Source: Gammaproteobacteria bacterium (lineage in GTDB: Bacteria > Pseudomonadota > Gammaproteobacteria > Arenicellales > Poriferihabitantaceae). From it: DNA of 64,000 nt. A model generated the notes under the pieces. The model was not told where the DNA came from and ran no database searches. It saw only the letters and a list, made by a program, of their open reading frames with translations. Numbering within the stretch: position 1 is the first letter of the stretch; the number at the start of each line of letters is the position of its first letter. Shown here piece by piece: positions 48,125 through 56,472 of this stretch. The stretch lies in assembly GCA_028817405.1 (NCBI GenBank), contig JAPPPS010000006.1, positions 1 to 64,000 on the forward strand, written 5' to 3'. The translations under genes were made by a program, and so were the position numbers.

Positions 48125-48154
48125 TTGACAACCGCAACCGAAACACCGTATCCT
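48125..48154 (+). promoter_or_regulatory. Promoter of the toxin-antitoxin pair
   Basis: TTGACA (48125-48130), 18-nt spacer, TATCCT (48149-48154), identical to the promoter before methyltransferase gene 2 because it lies in the duplicated segment. Confidence 0.6.
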
Positions 48155-48185
48155 CCGCGGTAAACCATCCGCAGCAAGATTTCCC

Positions 48186-48407
48186 ATGACTAAACTGCTG
48201 AAACAAGCGTTTGACCAAGTGTCGAACCTCCCGCCGGCGGAGCAGAATGCTTTTGCCGAGCGCATTTTGCATGAACTGCGCATGGACGCGCAGTGGGACA
48301 AAACGCTCGAAGAGTCGGCCGATGCGCTGGCGCAACTGGCCGCCGATGCGCTCGACCAGCATGAACGCGGCGAAACCGCGTTGCTCGACATCAAGCGGCT
48401 GGCGTAG
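48186..48407 (+). CDS. Antitoxin of a RelBE/ParDE-like pair
   Basis: 73 residues, acidic. MTKLLKQAFDQVSNLPPAEQNAFAERILHEL is followed by WDKTLEESADALAQLAADAL. The helix pattern and the W-D-x-x-L-x-x-S...L-A-x-L-A-D-A-A-L motif are typical of small antitoxins that wrap a RelE/ParE toxin. The downstream toxin-like gene begins 3 nt after the stop, so the two are cotranscribed. No DNA-binding domain is obvious apart from the N-terminal helices. Confidence 0.75.
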   Translation: MTKLLKQAFDQVSNLPPAEQNAFAERILHELRMDAQWDKTLEESADALAQLAADALDQHERGETALLDIKRLA

Positions 48408-48410
48408 CGC

Positions 48411-48686
48411 GTGTTGCAATCGTATACCGCGCCGCAGTTCTGGCGGCACCACGCGAATCTGCCGCAACCTGTCAAGGCGCATGCCAAGAGGCGTTATGTG
48501 TTGTTCATGACGAATCCGAACCATCCCAGTTTGAAGTTCAAAGCCATTCGGCGGTTGCCGCATGTGTATTCGGTGCGCATCAGCGATGATTACCGGGCGC
48601 TCGGCGTCCGCAAGCGCAACGAAATAACATGGTTTTGGATTGGTTCGCACACCGACTACACGGCGCTCATCAAACGCCTGCGATGA
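48411..48686 (+). CDS. RelE/ParE-fold toxin
   Basis: 91 residues from a GTG at 48411 (a TTG follows directly at 48414). There is a helical N-terminus, then FKAIRRLPHVYSVRISDDYRALGVRKRNEITWFWIGSH, ending in Y...LIKRLR. The beta-hairpin with S-V-R-I-x-x-x-Y-R and the final W-x-G-x-H-x-x-Y are the RelE/ParE/HigB fold signature. It would act on mRNA (RelE) or gyrase (ParE), which cannot be told apart here. It sits between the methyltransferase pair and dppB. Confidence 0.8.
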   Translation: MLQSYTAPQFWRHHANLPQPVKAHAKRRYVLFMTNPNHPSLKFKAIRRLPHVYSVRISDDYRALGVRKRNEITWFWIGSHTDYTALIKRLR

Positions 48687-48707
48687 ACGCGACACTTCGA
48701 TAATCCC

Positions 48708-49706
48708 ATGTTCCGTTATGTTTTCAAACGCCTCGCGGTGATGCTTCCCACGCTGGTGGTGATTAGTTTCATCATCTTCGTGATTATCCAACTGCCGCCG
48801 GGGGATTATCTGGAGACGCATATCGCCGAACTGGAGAGCCAGGGCGAGTCGGTGGACCCGGAGAAAATCGAGTTCCTGCGCCGGCAATACGGACTCGACC
48901 AGCCGTTTGCGGTGCAGTATGTCAGATGGGTCGGCGGGTTTTTCCACGGCGACTGGGGTTATTCGTTTGAGCATGACTTGCCGGTGCGCGAAGTCATCGG
49001 CGACCGCCTCTGGCTGACCATCTTGGTGTCCATCGCCACCATCATTTTCACCTGGATTATCGCCTTCCCCATCGGCATTTACTCGGCCACGCATCAGTAC
49101 AGTTGGGGCGACTACGGCCTCACCCTGCTCGGCTTCATCGGCTTGGCAACGCCGAACTTTCTTCTGGCGTTGGTTATGCTCTATCTCGCCAACATCTGGT
49201 TTGGCACTTCCATCGGCGGCTTGATGGACCCGCAGTATCTCGACCAGCCATGGAGTTGGGGCAAGGTGGCGTCGGTGCTGGAGCATTTATGGATTCCGGT
49301 GGTGGTCATCGGCACCGCCGGCACCGCCGGCATGATTCGCCGCCTGCGCGCCAACCTTCTCGACGAACTGGAAAAGCAGTATGTTCTCACCGGCAAGGCG
49401 AAGGGTTTGCCGCCGGCCAAGTTGCTGGTGAAATACCCGCTGCGCGCGGCATTGAACTTCTTCATCGCCGACATCGGTTCGCTGCTGCCGAGCGTCATCT
49501 CCGGCGCCGAAATCGTCGCCATCGTATTGTCGCTGCCGACCACCGGCCCGATGCTTTTATCCGCGCTGCAGAGTCAGGACATGTATCTCGCCGGCACCTT
49601 CCTGCTGTTCCTCGCGCTGCTCACCGTGGTCGGTCTCCTTATCTCCGATTTGTTGTTGGCGTGGCTCGACCCGCGCATCCGCCTGCAGGGGGCGGCGGTG
49701 CAATGA
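48708..49706 (+). CDS. ABC transporter permease, peptide/opine/nickel type (DppB-like)
   Basis: 332 residues with six membrane helices. The N-terminus (MFRYVFKRLAVMLPTLVVISFIIF) and LPPGDYLETHIAELESQGESVD, then YGLDQPFAVQYVRWV, are typical of the DppB family. The EAA-like loop is GMIRRLRANLLDELEKQYVLTGKAKGLP. It would form a heterodimer with the downstream DppC-like protein. The ATPase and binding-protein genes are not present in the window, so substrate cannot be inferred; the YejB-like subfamily is an alternative. Confidence 0.88.
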   Translation: MFRYVFKRLAVMLPTLVVISFIIFVIIQLPPGDYLETHIAELESQGESVDPEKIEFLRRQYGLDQPFAVQYVRWVGGFFHGDWGYSFEHDLPVREVIGDRLWLTILVSIATIIFTWIIAFPIGIYSATHQYSWGDYGLTLLGFIGLATPNFLLALVMLYLANIWFGTSIGGLMDPQYLDQPWSWGKVASVLEHLWIPVVVIGTAGTAGMIRRLRANLLDELEKQYVLTGKAKGLPPAKLLVKYPLRAALNFFIADIGSLLPSVISGAEIVAIVLSLPTTGPMLLSALQSQDMYLAGTFLLFLALLTVVGLLISDLLLAWLDPRIRLQGAAVQ

Positions 49707-50941
49707 ACGCGCATAACACCGGCCGCGACGTCGATAACAACACCGACCCCGGCGCTGAAAGAAACATGGACCGCGGCGCCGCGCGCAACAACGCGCGCGA
49801 CGAACATTATGTCTCCGACGCGCCGTTCGACCCGCATTCGGTCGAGCGGTTGACCGCTGACCAGGAAAAATATTTCTTCGCCTCGCGCCGCCAACTGATG
49901 TGGTGGAAGTTCAAGCGGCATAAAGTCGCGGTCACCTGCGGTTTCATTCTTCTGGCGTTGTATACCTCGACGCTCATCTCCGAATTCATCGCGCCGTACA
50001 ACTTGCACTCGCGCGACACGCATCACATCTACGCGCCGCCGCAGGGTTTGCATTTGTTTCACCGCGGCCAATGGGTCGGCCCGTTCGTCTACGGCTATGA
50101 CTACCGTCTCAACCTCGACAACTTGAAGCGCGAATACATCGCCAACCCGGACAAGGTGCAACGCTTGCGTTTCTTTTGCAGCGGCGACGCGTACCGATTC
50201 TGGGGGCGCATCGACATGGACTTCCACTTCGTCTGCCCGGCCGAAGACGGCACATTGTTTTTGCTCGGCACCGACCGCTTGGGCCGCGACATGTTCTCGC
50301 GCGTGGTCTACGGCGCGCGCATCTCGCTGCTCATCGGCTTGGTCGGCATCGCCGCCAGTTTGTTTCTCGGCCTGCTGCTCGGCGGCTTGGCTGGTTACTA
50401 CGGCGGCTGGGTCGACTCCGGCATTCAGCGTCTCATCGAAATCTTAAGGTCGTTCCCGGAACTGCCGTTGTGGATGGCGTTGTCGGCGATTTTGCCGGTG
50501 ACATGGAGTCCGATTCTGGTGTTCTTCGGCATCACTTTAATCTTGGCGCTGCTGGACTGGACCGGCCTGGCGCGCGCGGTGCGTTCCAAACTGTTGGCGC
50601 TGCGCGAGGAGGACTACTGCGCCGCGGCCCGCCTGCTCGGCGCGCGCCCGAAGCGCATCATCGCCCGCCACCTGCTGCCCGGTTTCGCCAGCCACATCAT
50701 CGCCTCGGCCACGCTGTCGATTCCCGGCATGATCCTCGGCGAAACCGCGCTGTCGTTCCTCGGCCTCGGCCTGCGCCCGCCCATCACCAGTTGGGGCGTG
50801 CTGTTGAACGAAGCGCAAAACATGAATGTCGTGGCGTTGTATCCGTGGCTGATTCTGCCGGTGGTGCCGGTCATCATTATCATCCTCGCGTTCAACTTCT
50901 TCGGCGACGGCCTGCGCGACGCGGCCGACCCGTATAAATAG
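49703..50941 (+). CDS. ABC transporter permease (DppC-like)
   Basis: 412 residues from the ATG at 49703, ATGA overlap with the dppB-like gene. Polar N-terminus of about 60 residues, one membrane helix (FILLALYTSTLISEFI), a periplasmic insert (about 95-180, with the YDYRLNLDNLKREYI stretch), then the permease core: LGTDRLGRDMFSRVVYGARISL, ARLLGARPKRIIARHLLP (EAA loop) and SFLGLGLRPPITSWG. The long insert between the first helix and the core is characteristic of the subfamily with large DppC proteins (YejE-like). Confidence 0.87.
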   Translation: MNAHNTGRDVDNNTDPGAERNMDRGAARNNARDEHYVSDAPFDPHSVERLTADQEKYFFASRRQLMWWKFKRHKVAVTCGFILLALYTSTLISEFIAPYNLHSRDTHHIYAPPQGLHLFHRGQWVGPFVYGYDYRLNLDNLKREYIANPDKVQRLRFFCSGDAYRFWGRIDMDFHFVCPAEDGTLFLLGTDRLGRDMFSRVVYGARISLLIGLVGIAASLFLGLLLGGLAGYYGGWVDSGIQRLIEILRSFPELPLWMALSAILPVTWSPILVFFGITLILALLDWTGLARAVRSKLLALREEDYCAAARLLGARPKRIIARHLLPGFASHIIASATLSIPGMILGETALSFLGLGLRPPITSWGVLLNEAQNMNVVALYPWLILPVVPVIIIILAFNFFGDGLRDAADPYK

Positions 50942-50999
50942 CAAAAACGCGCAAACAAATCGCGCGGCGCGAAGCGTCGCGCAATTAAGTACCGGCGCG

Positions 51000-51360
51000 A
51001 GGGGCCGTCATTCCGTGCGGTTGGAAAACAAGGAGCGCAGCGCCACTGTTTTCCTCCGATACGGAATCCAGAGTCTTTAATTGAACCAGCGAATAATCGA
51101 ACCAAAGACTCTGGACTCCGGTTGTCACCGGAGTGGCAGTGGTGGCGGCGCCAGCGATTCAAACCGGCATCGTCGAGTCGGCAAATTTGCCATCCTTGGC
51201 GTCTGGATTCCCGCGTCCCAGCGGGAATGACGGCGCTTCGCGCCGCCACACCCACAGTTCCCCCCACCCGCTACGCCCTCAGTCCACCCCACCGCCACGC
51301 CCGCAATCTGTTGAGCGGGCGTCAGCCCCCCGCTCGTGGGCGGAGCAAGCGCATCTTTCC
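51000..51360. repeat. Interspersed palindromic repeat cluster, copy C
   Basis: Gene-free stretch. It holds the block at 51021-51054 matching copy A (1535-1567), the perfect TCCAGAGTCTTT / AAAGACTCTGGA inverted repeat (51067-51078 and 51104-51115), a CTCCGG hairpin, an ATTCCCGC / GCGGGAAT palindrome (about 51208-51230), and a block at about 51313-51352 that matches repeats at 55598-55625 and within hemW. Confidence 0.75.
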
Positions 51361-51408
51361 GCCATTCTGGGCTTGACACGGGACCGGAAAATTTCTTTTC
51401 CAGACCGC

Positions 51409-51436
51409 TTGACACCGCCGCCGGAATGGGTATTAT
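51409..51436 (+). promoter_or_regulatory. Strong promoter upstream of a small transcription unit
   Basis: TTGACA (51409-51414), 16-nt spacer, TATTAT (51431-51436). Transcription would start near 51443, about 30 nt before the GTG at 51475. Confidence 0.6.
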
Positions 51437-51474
51437 CCCGCTTGCGATTATTCTTGCGGTGAGCGCAAGGTGGC

Positions 51475-51714
51475 GTGACTCCAATTATGCCGATGAACCA
51501 CAAATTCTACGACCGGATTTTCCCGAGACAGGGGAAGAGAGCGTTTCTTGCGCTGCTTGCCGATGAGGATAAGTATCGCCAATCGAGGTATTGTGCGCCA
51601 TGTCGTGCCATCAGGCGCGCGTGGAAAAAAGTAAAACCGAGTGTCTGGAAATGGGTGTCCGGGGTGTCGGTGGCTGTGGCAAGCTTATTTTTGTACGATT
51701 TCATGACGCGGTGA
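51475..51714 (+). CDS. Small hypothetical membrane-anchored protein
   Basis: 79 residues from a GTG at 51475 with AAGG a few bases upstream, or 75 from the ATG at 51487. Basic N-terminal half with CAPCRAIRRAWKKVKP (a CxxC pair) and one C-terminal membrane helix (VWKWVSGVSVAVASLFLY). I do not recognise a family. It is the only ORF in a well-delimited transcription unit (promoter 51409-51436, terminator 51733-51753). A non-coding RNA instead of, or as well as, a protein is possible. Confidence 0.4.
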   Translation: MTPIMPMNHKFYDRIFPRQGKRAFLALLADEDKYRQSRYCAPCRAIRRAWKKVKPSVWKWVSGVSVAVASLFLYDFMTR

Positions 51715-51732
51715 TGCCGCATTTAGTTCAAT

Positions 51733-51753
51733 CCCGCCTGGGTGCGGTTTTTT
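51733..51753 (+). terminator. Intrinsic terminator
   Basis: CCCGC, loop CTGGGT, GCGG, followed by six T. It closes the small transcription unit and overlaps the 3' end of the PQQ dehydrogenase gene on the other strand. Confidence 0.55.
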
Positions 51754-52999
51754 ATTCCACCGGCTCCAACCGTAACAACCGGCCGCGGCGTGCGTCGGTG
51801 ATGAGGTACAGGTAACCGTCCGGGCCGTTCGCCACATCGCGGATGCGCGCGATGCCGTCGAGTAAAACTTCTTGCGCCGTCACCGTGTCGCCGCGCATTT
51901 CCAGCCGGCGCAAGTGCCGCAACTTTAGCGCGCCGACAAACAAATCGCCGCGCCAGTTGGGGAACTTGTCGCCGTGGTAAAACGCCATGCCGCTCGGCGC
52001 GATGGACGGCGACCAGTAAACCACCGGCTGCTGCATGCCCGGCGCATGCGTTTGGTCGGAAATAATTCTGCCGCTGTAATCGATGCCGTAGGTAATCGCG
52101 GGCCAGCCGTAGTTGGCGCCGGGTTTGTCGAGTTTGTTGACTTCGTCGCCGCCGCGCGGGCCGTGTTCGTGCATCCAAACGGTGTTATCGAGCGGGCGCA
52201 GCGCGATGCCCTGGCCGTTGCGGTGGCCGTAGGAATAAATTTCCGGCTTGGCATCGTCGCGCGCGGTGAAAGGATTGTCGGCCGGCGTCGAACCGTCGTC
52301 GTTGAGTCGCAGCACCGTACCCAAATGATTGGACCGGTCCTGCGCGTCGTGCAAGCGGTGACGGCGGTCGCCGGTGGTGATAAACAATGAACCGTCGGCG
52401 GCGAACAACAAGCGCGAACCGTAATGCCCGGTCCCCCGCGTTTTCGGCGTGGCGGTGAAAATCGTCTGCAAGTTTTCCAGCGCATAACCGCGCAGTTGTC
52501 CGCGCGCTACCTCCGTGCCGGCCCCGCCCGGCCCGCTTCCCGAATAGGAAACATACACCAAACGGTTGCGCGCGAAGTTTGGATGCACTGCGACATCCAG
52601 CAAGCCGCCTTGGCCGCCGAAAGCGATGTTGTCCGGCAAGCCGGTAACCGGCCGCGGGTCGAGTTTGCCGCCGCTGACACCGTCGATGTCGCGGATACCG
52701 CGAACTAAGTTGATGTCGCGGATGCCGCGAACCAAGCGCAACCGCCCTTTGACCTTTTCGGTCACTAACAAGTCGCCGTTCGGCAAAAACGCCATGCCCC
52801 ATGGATAATGCAAGCCGGTCGCCACCACGCGCACGCGAAACTTTTCTTGCTCGGATGGAACGACATCGGCATGTGCAAACGATGCGACGCATGCTAATAA
52901 CGCGGCGGCAATTCCAACAGCGCGACCGGCGCGACCGACGCGACCGATGCATGCGAACCGGCAACGAATGAAACGCCGAGTCGGTTGATAAATTTTCAT
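51752..52999 (-). CDS. PQQ-dependent sugar dehydrogenase (soluble aldose type)
   Basis: About 415 residues from the ATG at 52999. N-terminal signal peptide with an Ala-rich core ending near AHADVVPS, so periplasmic. Beta-propeller signatures of soluble glucose/aldose dehydrogenases: GLHYPWGMAFLPNGDLLVTEK, GGQGGLLDVAVHPNF, LLFAADGSLFITTGDR, YGHRNGQGIALRP, MHEHGPRGGDEVN and NYGWPAITYG. It oxidises aldoses and feeds electrons to the quinone pool. Oddity: a tandem 9-residue duplication LVRGIRDIN/LVRGIRDID, from a 27-bp repeat at about 52686-52740. Confidence 0.88.
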   Translation of the reverse strand: MKIYQPTRRFIRCRFACIGRVGRAGRAVGIAAALLACVASFAHADVVPSEQEKFRVRVVATGLHYPWGMAFLPNGDLLVTEKVKGRLRLVRGIRDINLVRGIRDIDGVSGGKLDPRPVTGLPDNIAFGGQGGLLDVAVHPNFARNRLVYVSYSGSGPGGAGTEVARGQLRGYALENLQTIFTATPKTRGTGHYGSRLLFAADGSLFITTGDRRHRLHDAQDRSNHLGTVLRLNDDGSTPADNPFTARDDAKPEIYSYGHRNGQGIALRPLDNTVWMHEHGPRGGDEVNKLDKPGANYGWPAITYGIDYSGRIISDQTHAPGMQQPVVYWSPSIAPSGMAFYHGDKFPNWRGDLFVGALKLRHLRRLEMRGDTVTAQEVLLDGIARIRDVANGPDGYLYLITDARRGRLLRLEPVE

Positions 53000-53165
53000 A
53001 TCAAACATGCATTGAACATGCGTCAAACATGCATCGTTAACCGCGCGCCGATTGATGACGCGCGCGCGGCCGAGGTTGCGGCAAAATAACCGATAACTTC
53101 CATCATTTCCACCGCGCTTTATCGACTACACTTTCCGCTTCAAGTTCCGCAAACAACCGTTCGAC

Positions 53166-54722
53166 ATGAAAGGAGCCGTCGCGGCCGGCCACCGCCTAAC
53201 CGCCGGGGCCGCCGCCGAAATTTTGCGCGCCGGCGGCAACGCTTTCGACGCCGCCGTCGGCGGATTCTTCGCCGCCTGCGTGGCCGAGCCGGCGCTGGCG
53301 TCGCTCGGCGGCGGCGGTTATCTCCTTGCGCGCGAGCGCGGCGGACGCGCAAGCGTGTTCGACTTCTTCACCCACACGCCCGGCGCCGGCCCGCGCTCCC
53401 GCGACCTCGACTTTTACCCGGTCACGGTTGACTTCGGCGCGGCCCGGCAAGTGTTTCACATCGGCCTCGGCGCATGCGCGGCGCCGGGCGCAGTGCGCGG
53501 TATGTTCGCGGTTCACCGCGACTTGGGCAAGTTGCCGATGAACGAATTGATTCGACCGGCGGTCGAGTTGGCGCGCGGCGGCGTGGCGGTCAACCGCTTT
53601 CAATCGTATCTGCTGGAGTTGCTCGCTCCCATCTTCCGCACCGAGTCAGCGTTGCCGCTGTACGCCGGCGCCGCGCCGGACAAACTGCTGCAACCCGGCG
53701 ATGTGTTTCATAACCCGCCGTTGGCAGATGCGCTGGAAGCGTTGGCGGCGGAAGGCGATGCGTTGTTCTACGAAGGCGATTTAGGCAAGCGCATCGTCCG
53801 CGCCTGCAGCGATGGCGGCGGTTATCTAACCCGCGACGATTTAAAAAACTACCGCGCATACCGTCGCGCGCCGCTGCTCGCCGACTACCGCGGCCGGCGA
53901 TTGGCGACCAACCCCGCGCCGGCCGCCGGCGGCTTGTTGGTCGCTTTCGGTTTGGAGTTTTTGAAGACGGTCGAGTTGGGCAAACGCGGTTTTGAATTCG
54001 GTAGCATCGCGGCAGTGAAAGCGTTGAGCGACGCGCAACTTGCGACTTGCCGCTTGCGGGACGGTGGCGACGGTGACGGTAACTTCGGCGACGACGGTGA
54101 ACTCGACAACGCGATGCGAGACCCGCAACGCATGCAACAATACCGCGAACAATACCGCCGCGTGCAAACTCGTACGCATGCGCGGCGCGGCACCACGCAT
54201 ATCAGCGTCATCGATGCCGCGCGCAACATCGCATCGCTGAGCGTCTCCAACGGCGAAGGCTGCGGCCGCGTGGTCGACGGCTTCATGCTCAACAACATGT
54301 TGGGCGAGGAAGATGTCAACCCGCGCGGCTTTCACAAGTGGCGGCCGAATCAACGCATGGCGTCGATGATGGCGCCGAGCGTCATCGCCGACCGCGGCGC
54401 GCTCACCGCGCTCGGCTCCGGCGGCTCCAACCGCATCCGCAGCGCGCTGCTGCAAGTCATCAGCAACTTGGCTGACTTCCGCATGGATGCGGCGGCCGCG
54501 GTCGCCGCCCCGCGCCTGCATGTCGAAGGCGCTCAGTTGCGCATGGAAGCCGGCTTCCCCGCGGCGACGATTAACGCCGCCACGCGCGACCTTGGTGACC
54601 ACCGCGTGTTCAACGAGCCGCACATGTTCTTCGGCGGCGTCCACCTCGCGCAAGTCACCCGCCACGGCAAACTATCCGCCATCGGCGACCCCCGAAGAGA
54701 CGGCGCGGGGGTGGTGGTTTAG
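53166..54722 (+). CDS. ggt: Gamma-glutamyltransferase family protein
   Basis: Ntn-hydrolase proenzyme. 518 residues. The catalytic nucleophile and autoprocessing site is in RRGTTHISVID (TTHxS). Other motifs: GGNAFDAAVGGFFAACVAEP, ASLGGGGYLL, LMNNMLGEED-like (LNNMLGEED) and GSGGSNRIRSALLQV. No signal peptide is seen, so a cytoplasmic or non-classical role is possible. A Gly/Asp insert at about 299-312 (DGGDGDGNFGDDGE) comes from a GGTGACGG-type repeat just before the catalytic segment. Confidence 0.9.
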   Translation: MKGAVAAGHRLTAGAAAEILRAGGNAFDAAVGGFFAACVAEPALASLGGGGYLLARERGGRASVFDFFTHTPGAGPRSRDLDFYPVTVDFGAARQVFHIGLGACAAPGAVRGMFAVHRDLGKLPMNELIRPAVELARGGVAVNRFQSYLLELLAPIFRTESALPLYAGAAPDKLLQPGDVFHNPPLADALEALAAEGDALFYEGDLGKRIVRACSDGGGYLTRDDLKNYRAYRRAPLLADYRGRRLATNPAPAAGGLLVAFGLEFLKTVELGKRGFEFGSIAAVKALSDAQLATCRLRDGGDGDGNFGDDGELDNAMRDPQRMQQYREQYRRVQTRTHARRGTTHISVIDAARNIASLSVSNGEGCGRVVDGFMLNNMLGEEDVNPRGFHKWRPNQRMASMMAPSVIADRGALTALGSGGSNRIRSALLQVISNLADFRMDAAAAVAAPRLHVEGAQLRMEAGFPAATINAATRDLGDHRVFNEPHMFFGGVHLAQVTRHGKLSAIGDPRRDGAGVVV

Positions 54723-54725
54723 GGG

Positions 54726-55427
54726 TTATTGTTCAGCGGTTTTTTGATGCGCTTGAAGCCATTCGGATGCTTGTCGTTTGGCTTTGGTGATATGTCTGCG
54801 TGACATCTCAACATCCAGTATGTCGAGATTCTTTATGGCGCTTTCTTCTCCTTGCACAGCGGCCAAACTAAACCATTTATAAGCCGCTATGTCGTCTTTC
54901 GGCAAGGTGATGCCATCGGTATACATCACGCCGAGGAAGGCTTGCGCCACCGCATCGCCTTGTTCAGCGGCCTTGCGCCACCAGTGTACCGCTTGTTCGG
55001 AATCCCTTAACACACTTTCGCCGTTTTTATACATCAAGCCGAGATTGCATTGCGCTCCCGCGTTGCCTTGCTCGGCGGCCTTGCGCCACCACCGCAATGC
55101 TTGCGCACCATCTCTTGGCACGCCTTCGCCGTTTTTATACATCAGGCCGAGATTGCATTGCGCCGCGGCGTCGCCCTGCTCGGCGGCTTTGCGACACCAG
55201 TGCGCGGACTGCGCATCATCTTTTGCTACGCCTTCGCCGTGGTAATACATCGTGCCGAGAATGCGTTGCGCCGCCGCGTCGCCTTGCTCGGCCGCTTTGC
55301 GACACCAGTGCGCGGCTTGCGCATCATCTTTTACCACGCCTTCGCCGTGGTAATACACCGCGCCGAGATTGAATTGCGCTTCCACATCGCCCTTTTCGGC
55401 GCGAAGTTTCAGGTCATTTATGTTCAT
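54726..55427 (-). CDS. Sel1-repeat protein (third copy)
   Basis: 233 residues from the ATG at 55427 (MNINDLKLRAEKGDVEAQ). Five to six Sel1 units, with very regular AQCNLGLMYKNGE and [12 protein letters not shown] modules, so the DNA is internally repetitive (about 108 bp per unit). Last unit: AAYKWFSLAAVQGEE, then a charged helix. It is very similar in start and design to 2602-3324. The region upstream contains dispersed repeat copy E. Confidence 0.78.
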   Translation of the reverse strand: MNINDLKLRAEKGDVEAQFNLGAVYYHGEGVVKDDAQAAHWCRKAAEQGDAAAQRILGTMYYHGEGVAKDDAQSAHWCRKAAEQGDAAAQCNLGLMYKNGEGVPRDGAQALRWWRKAAEQGNAGAQCNLGLMYKNGESVLRDSEQAVHWWRKAAEQGDAVAQAFLGVMYTDGITLPKDDIAAYKWFSLAAVQGEESAIKNLDILDVEMSRRHITKAKRQASEWLQAHQKTAEQ

Positions 55428-55469
55428 CAGATGTTTTGCTTCGAGAATGTTCGCCAAAACGGCGGGAAC

Positions 55470-55650
55470 TGGACGGGCATTATGACCGTTCCCCGTCTTC
55501 ACTGTCAATTCCCGCGGGCGACGGTTTTGCCGCAACAAAGGGCTTGCGCTCGCGTCCAGCAGTATCTTTTGGCAGGGATGACAAGAAAAAAACACCGGGC
55601 GCCCGCTCAACAGACTGCGGGCGTAGCGGGTGGGGGGACCGCGGACGCGG
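55470..55650. repeat. Interspersed palindromic repeat, copy E
   Basis: Upstream of the Sel1 gene. CGCCCGCTCAACAGA (about 55598-55612) and its continuation match the reverse complement of about 51310-51330. An inverted CCCGC/GCGGG hairpin is present. Confidence 0.55.
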
Positions 55651-55695
55651 AGAAGAACTGTCAGTCCGGCAAAGACAGCGGCAACACCGTCGCGG

Positions 55696-56472
55696 TTACT
55701 CGTCTTGCGCCAGCAAGAATCGTTTGAGCGGCGGCAGGACGCGTTGCGGGGATTCCAGCAGGACGGCGTGTTTTAGGTTGTCGAGAATTACCAGTTCGGC
55801 GTTTGGCAAGGCGCGGGCGATGGCGCGGTTCAGGCGCGGCGGGCAGCCGCCATCGAGTGCGCCGGTCAGCGCCAGGCACGGGCAGCCGACTTCGCCTAAC
55901 CACGCCGCCATTTCGGTCTGCGCGTAGAGTCGGAACACTTCCCGGAACACCGCCGGCGGGGTGTCGATGATTTGCCGGATGCGCGCGTCGATGACCGCCG
56001 GTTCGGCTTGGATGAACGCGTCGGTGAACCACCGCGCGACGAATGCATCGAGCGCCGATTCGACACCGTGCGCGCGCATGGTTTCGCCGAGCGATTGCAA
56101 TCGCGCGCGGTCATCGGCGGTGCGGAAGGCGGCGGTACTGATGAGCGCGGCCGAGCGCGCGCGCTTTGGATGCCGGCGCGCGTACGCCGGCGCAATCATG
56201 CCGCCCAATGAATGCCCGGCGATGTGAATCGCCGCGTGGCCCAAGCGCCGGCGCAACGCTTCCACATCATCGACCAGTTGCGCCAGCGAATAGGGCGGCG
56301 GCGGCGCGGCGCTGTTGCCGTGGCCGCGCAAGTCGAATCGCACGCAGGTGAAGTGCGCGGTCAAACCCGGCACGATGCCATCCCAGGCGCTGTGGCGCGC
56401 GCCGATGCCGTGAATCAAATACAACGGCGGGCCGCGGCCGTCGACTTGATAGTGCAAATCAACCGCGTTCAT
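55696..56472 (-). CDS. Alpha/beta hydrolase
   Basis: 258 residues. Nucleophile elbow GHSLGG (Ser), oxyanion segment LIHGIGARHSAW, RFDLRGHGNS, and a final DNLKHAVLLE with the catalytic His. Similar proteins include 3-oxoadipate enol-lactonases and haloperoxidase-like hydrolases; the substrate is not determined. Overlaps the upstream LLM oxidoreductase gene by 14 bp, suggesting a common function. Confidence 0.85.
   Translation of the reverse strand: MNAVDLHYQVDGRGPPLYLIHGIGARHSAWDGIVPGLTAHFTCVRFDLRGHGNSAAPPPPYSLAQLVDDVEALRRRLGHAAIHIAGHSLGGMIAPAYARRHPKRARSAALISTAAFRTADDRARLQSLGETMRAHGVESALDAFVARWFTDAFIQAEPAVIDARIRQIIDTPPAVFREVFRLYAQTEMAAWLGEVGCPCLALTGALDGGCPPRLNRAIARALPNAELVILDNLKHAVLLESPQRVLPPLKRFLLAQDE

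Larger units (their letters stand above)
44933..48171. repeat. Tandem duplication of the methyltransferase-Mrr unit
   Basis: 5' blocks 44933-45388 and 46527-46980 read identical by eye. The 3' blocks, about 45895-46508 and 47560-48171, differ by about one base and include the whole intergenic spacer with its promoter. Only the centre is divergent. Period is about 1.6 kb. Confidence 0.85.

Noticed and set aside
47652-49286. Minus-strand ORF opposite methyltransferase gene 2, the toxin-antitoxin pair and dppB
   Set aside because: Spans several real genes in the antisense direction; Arg/His-rich with no domain.
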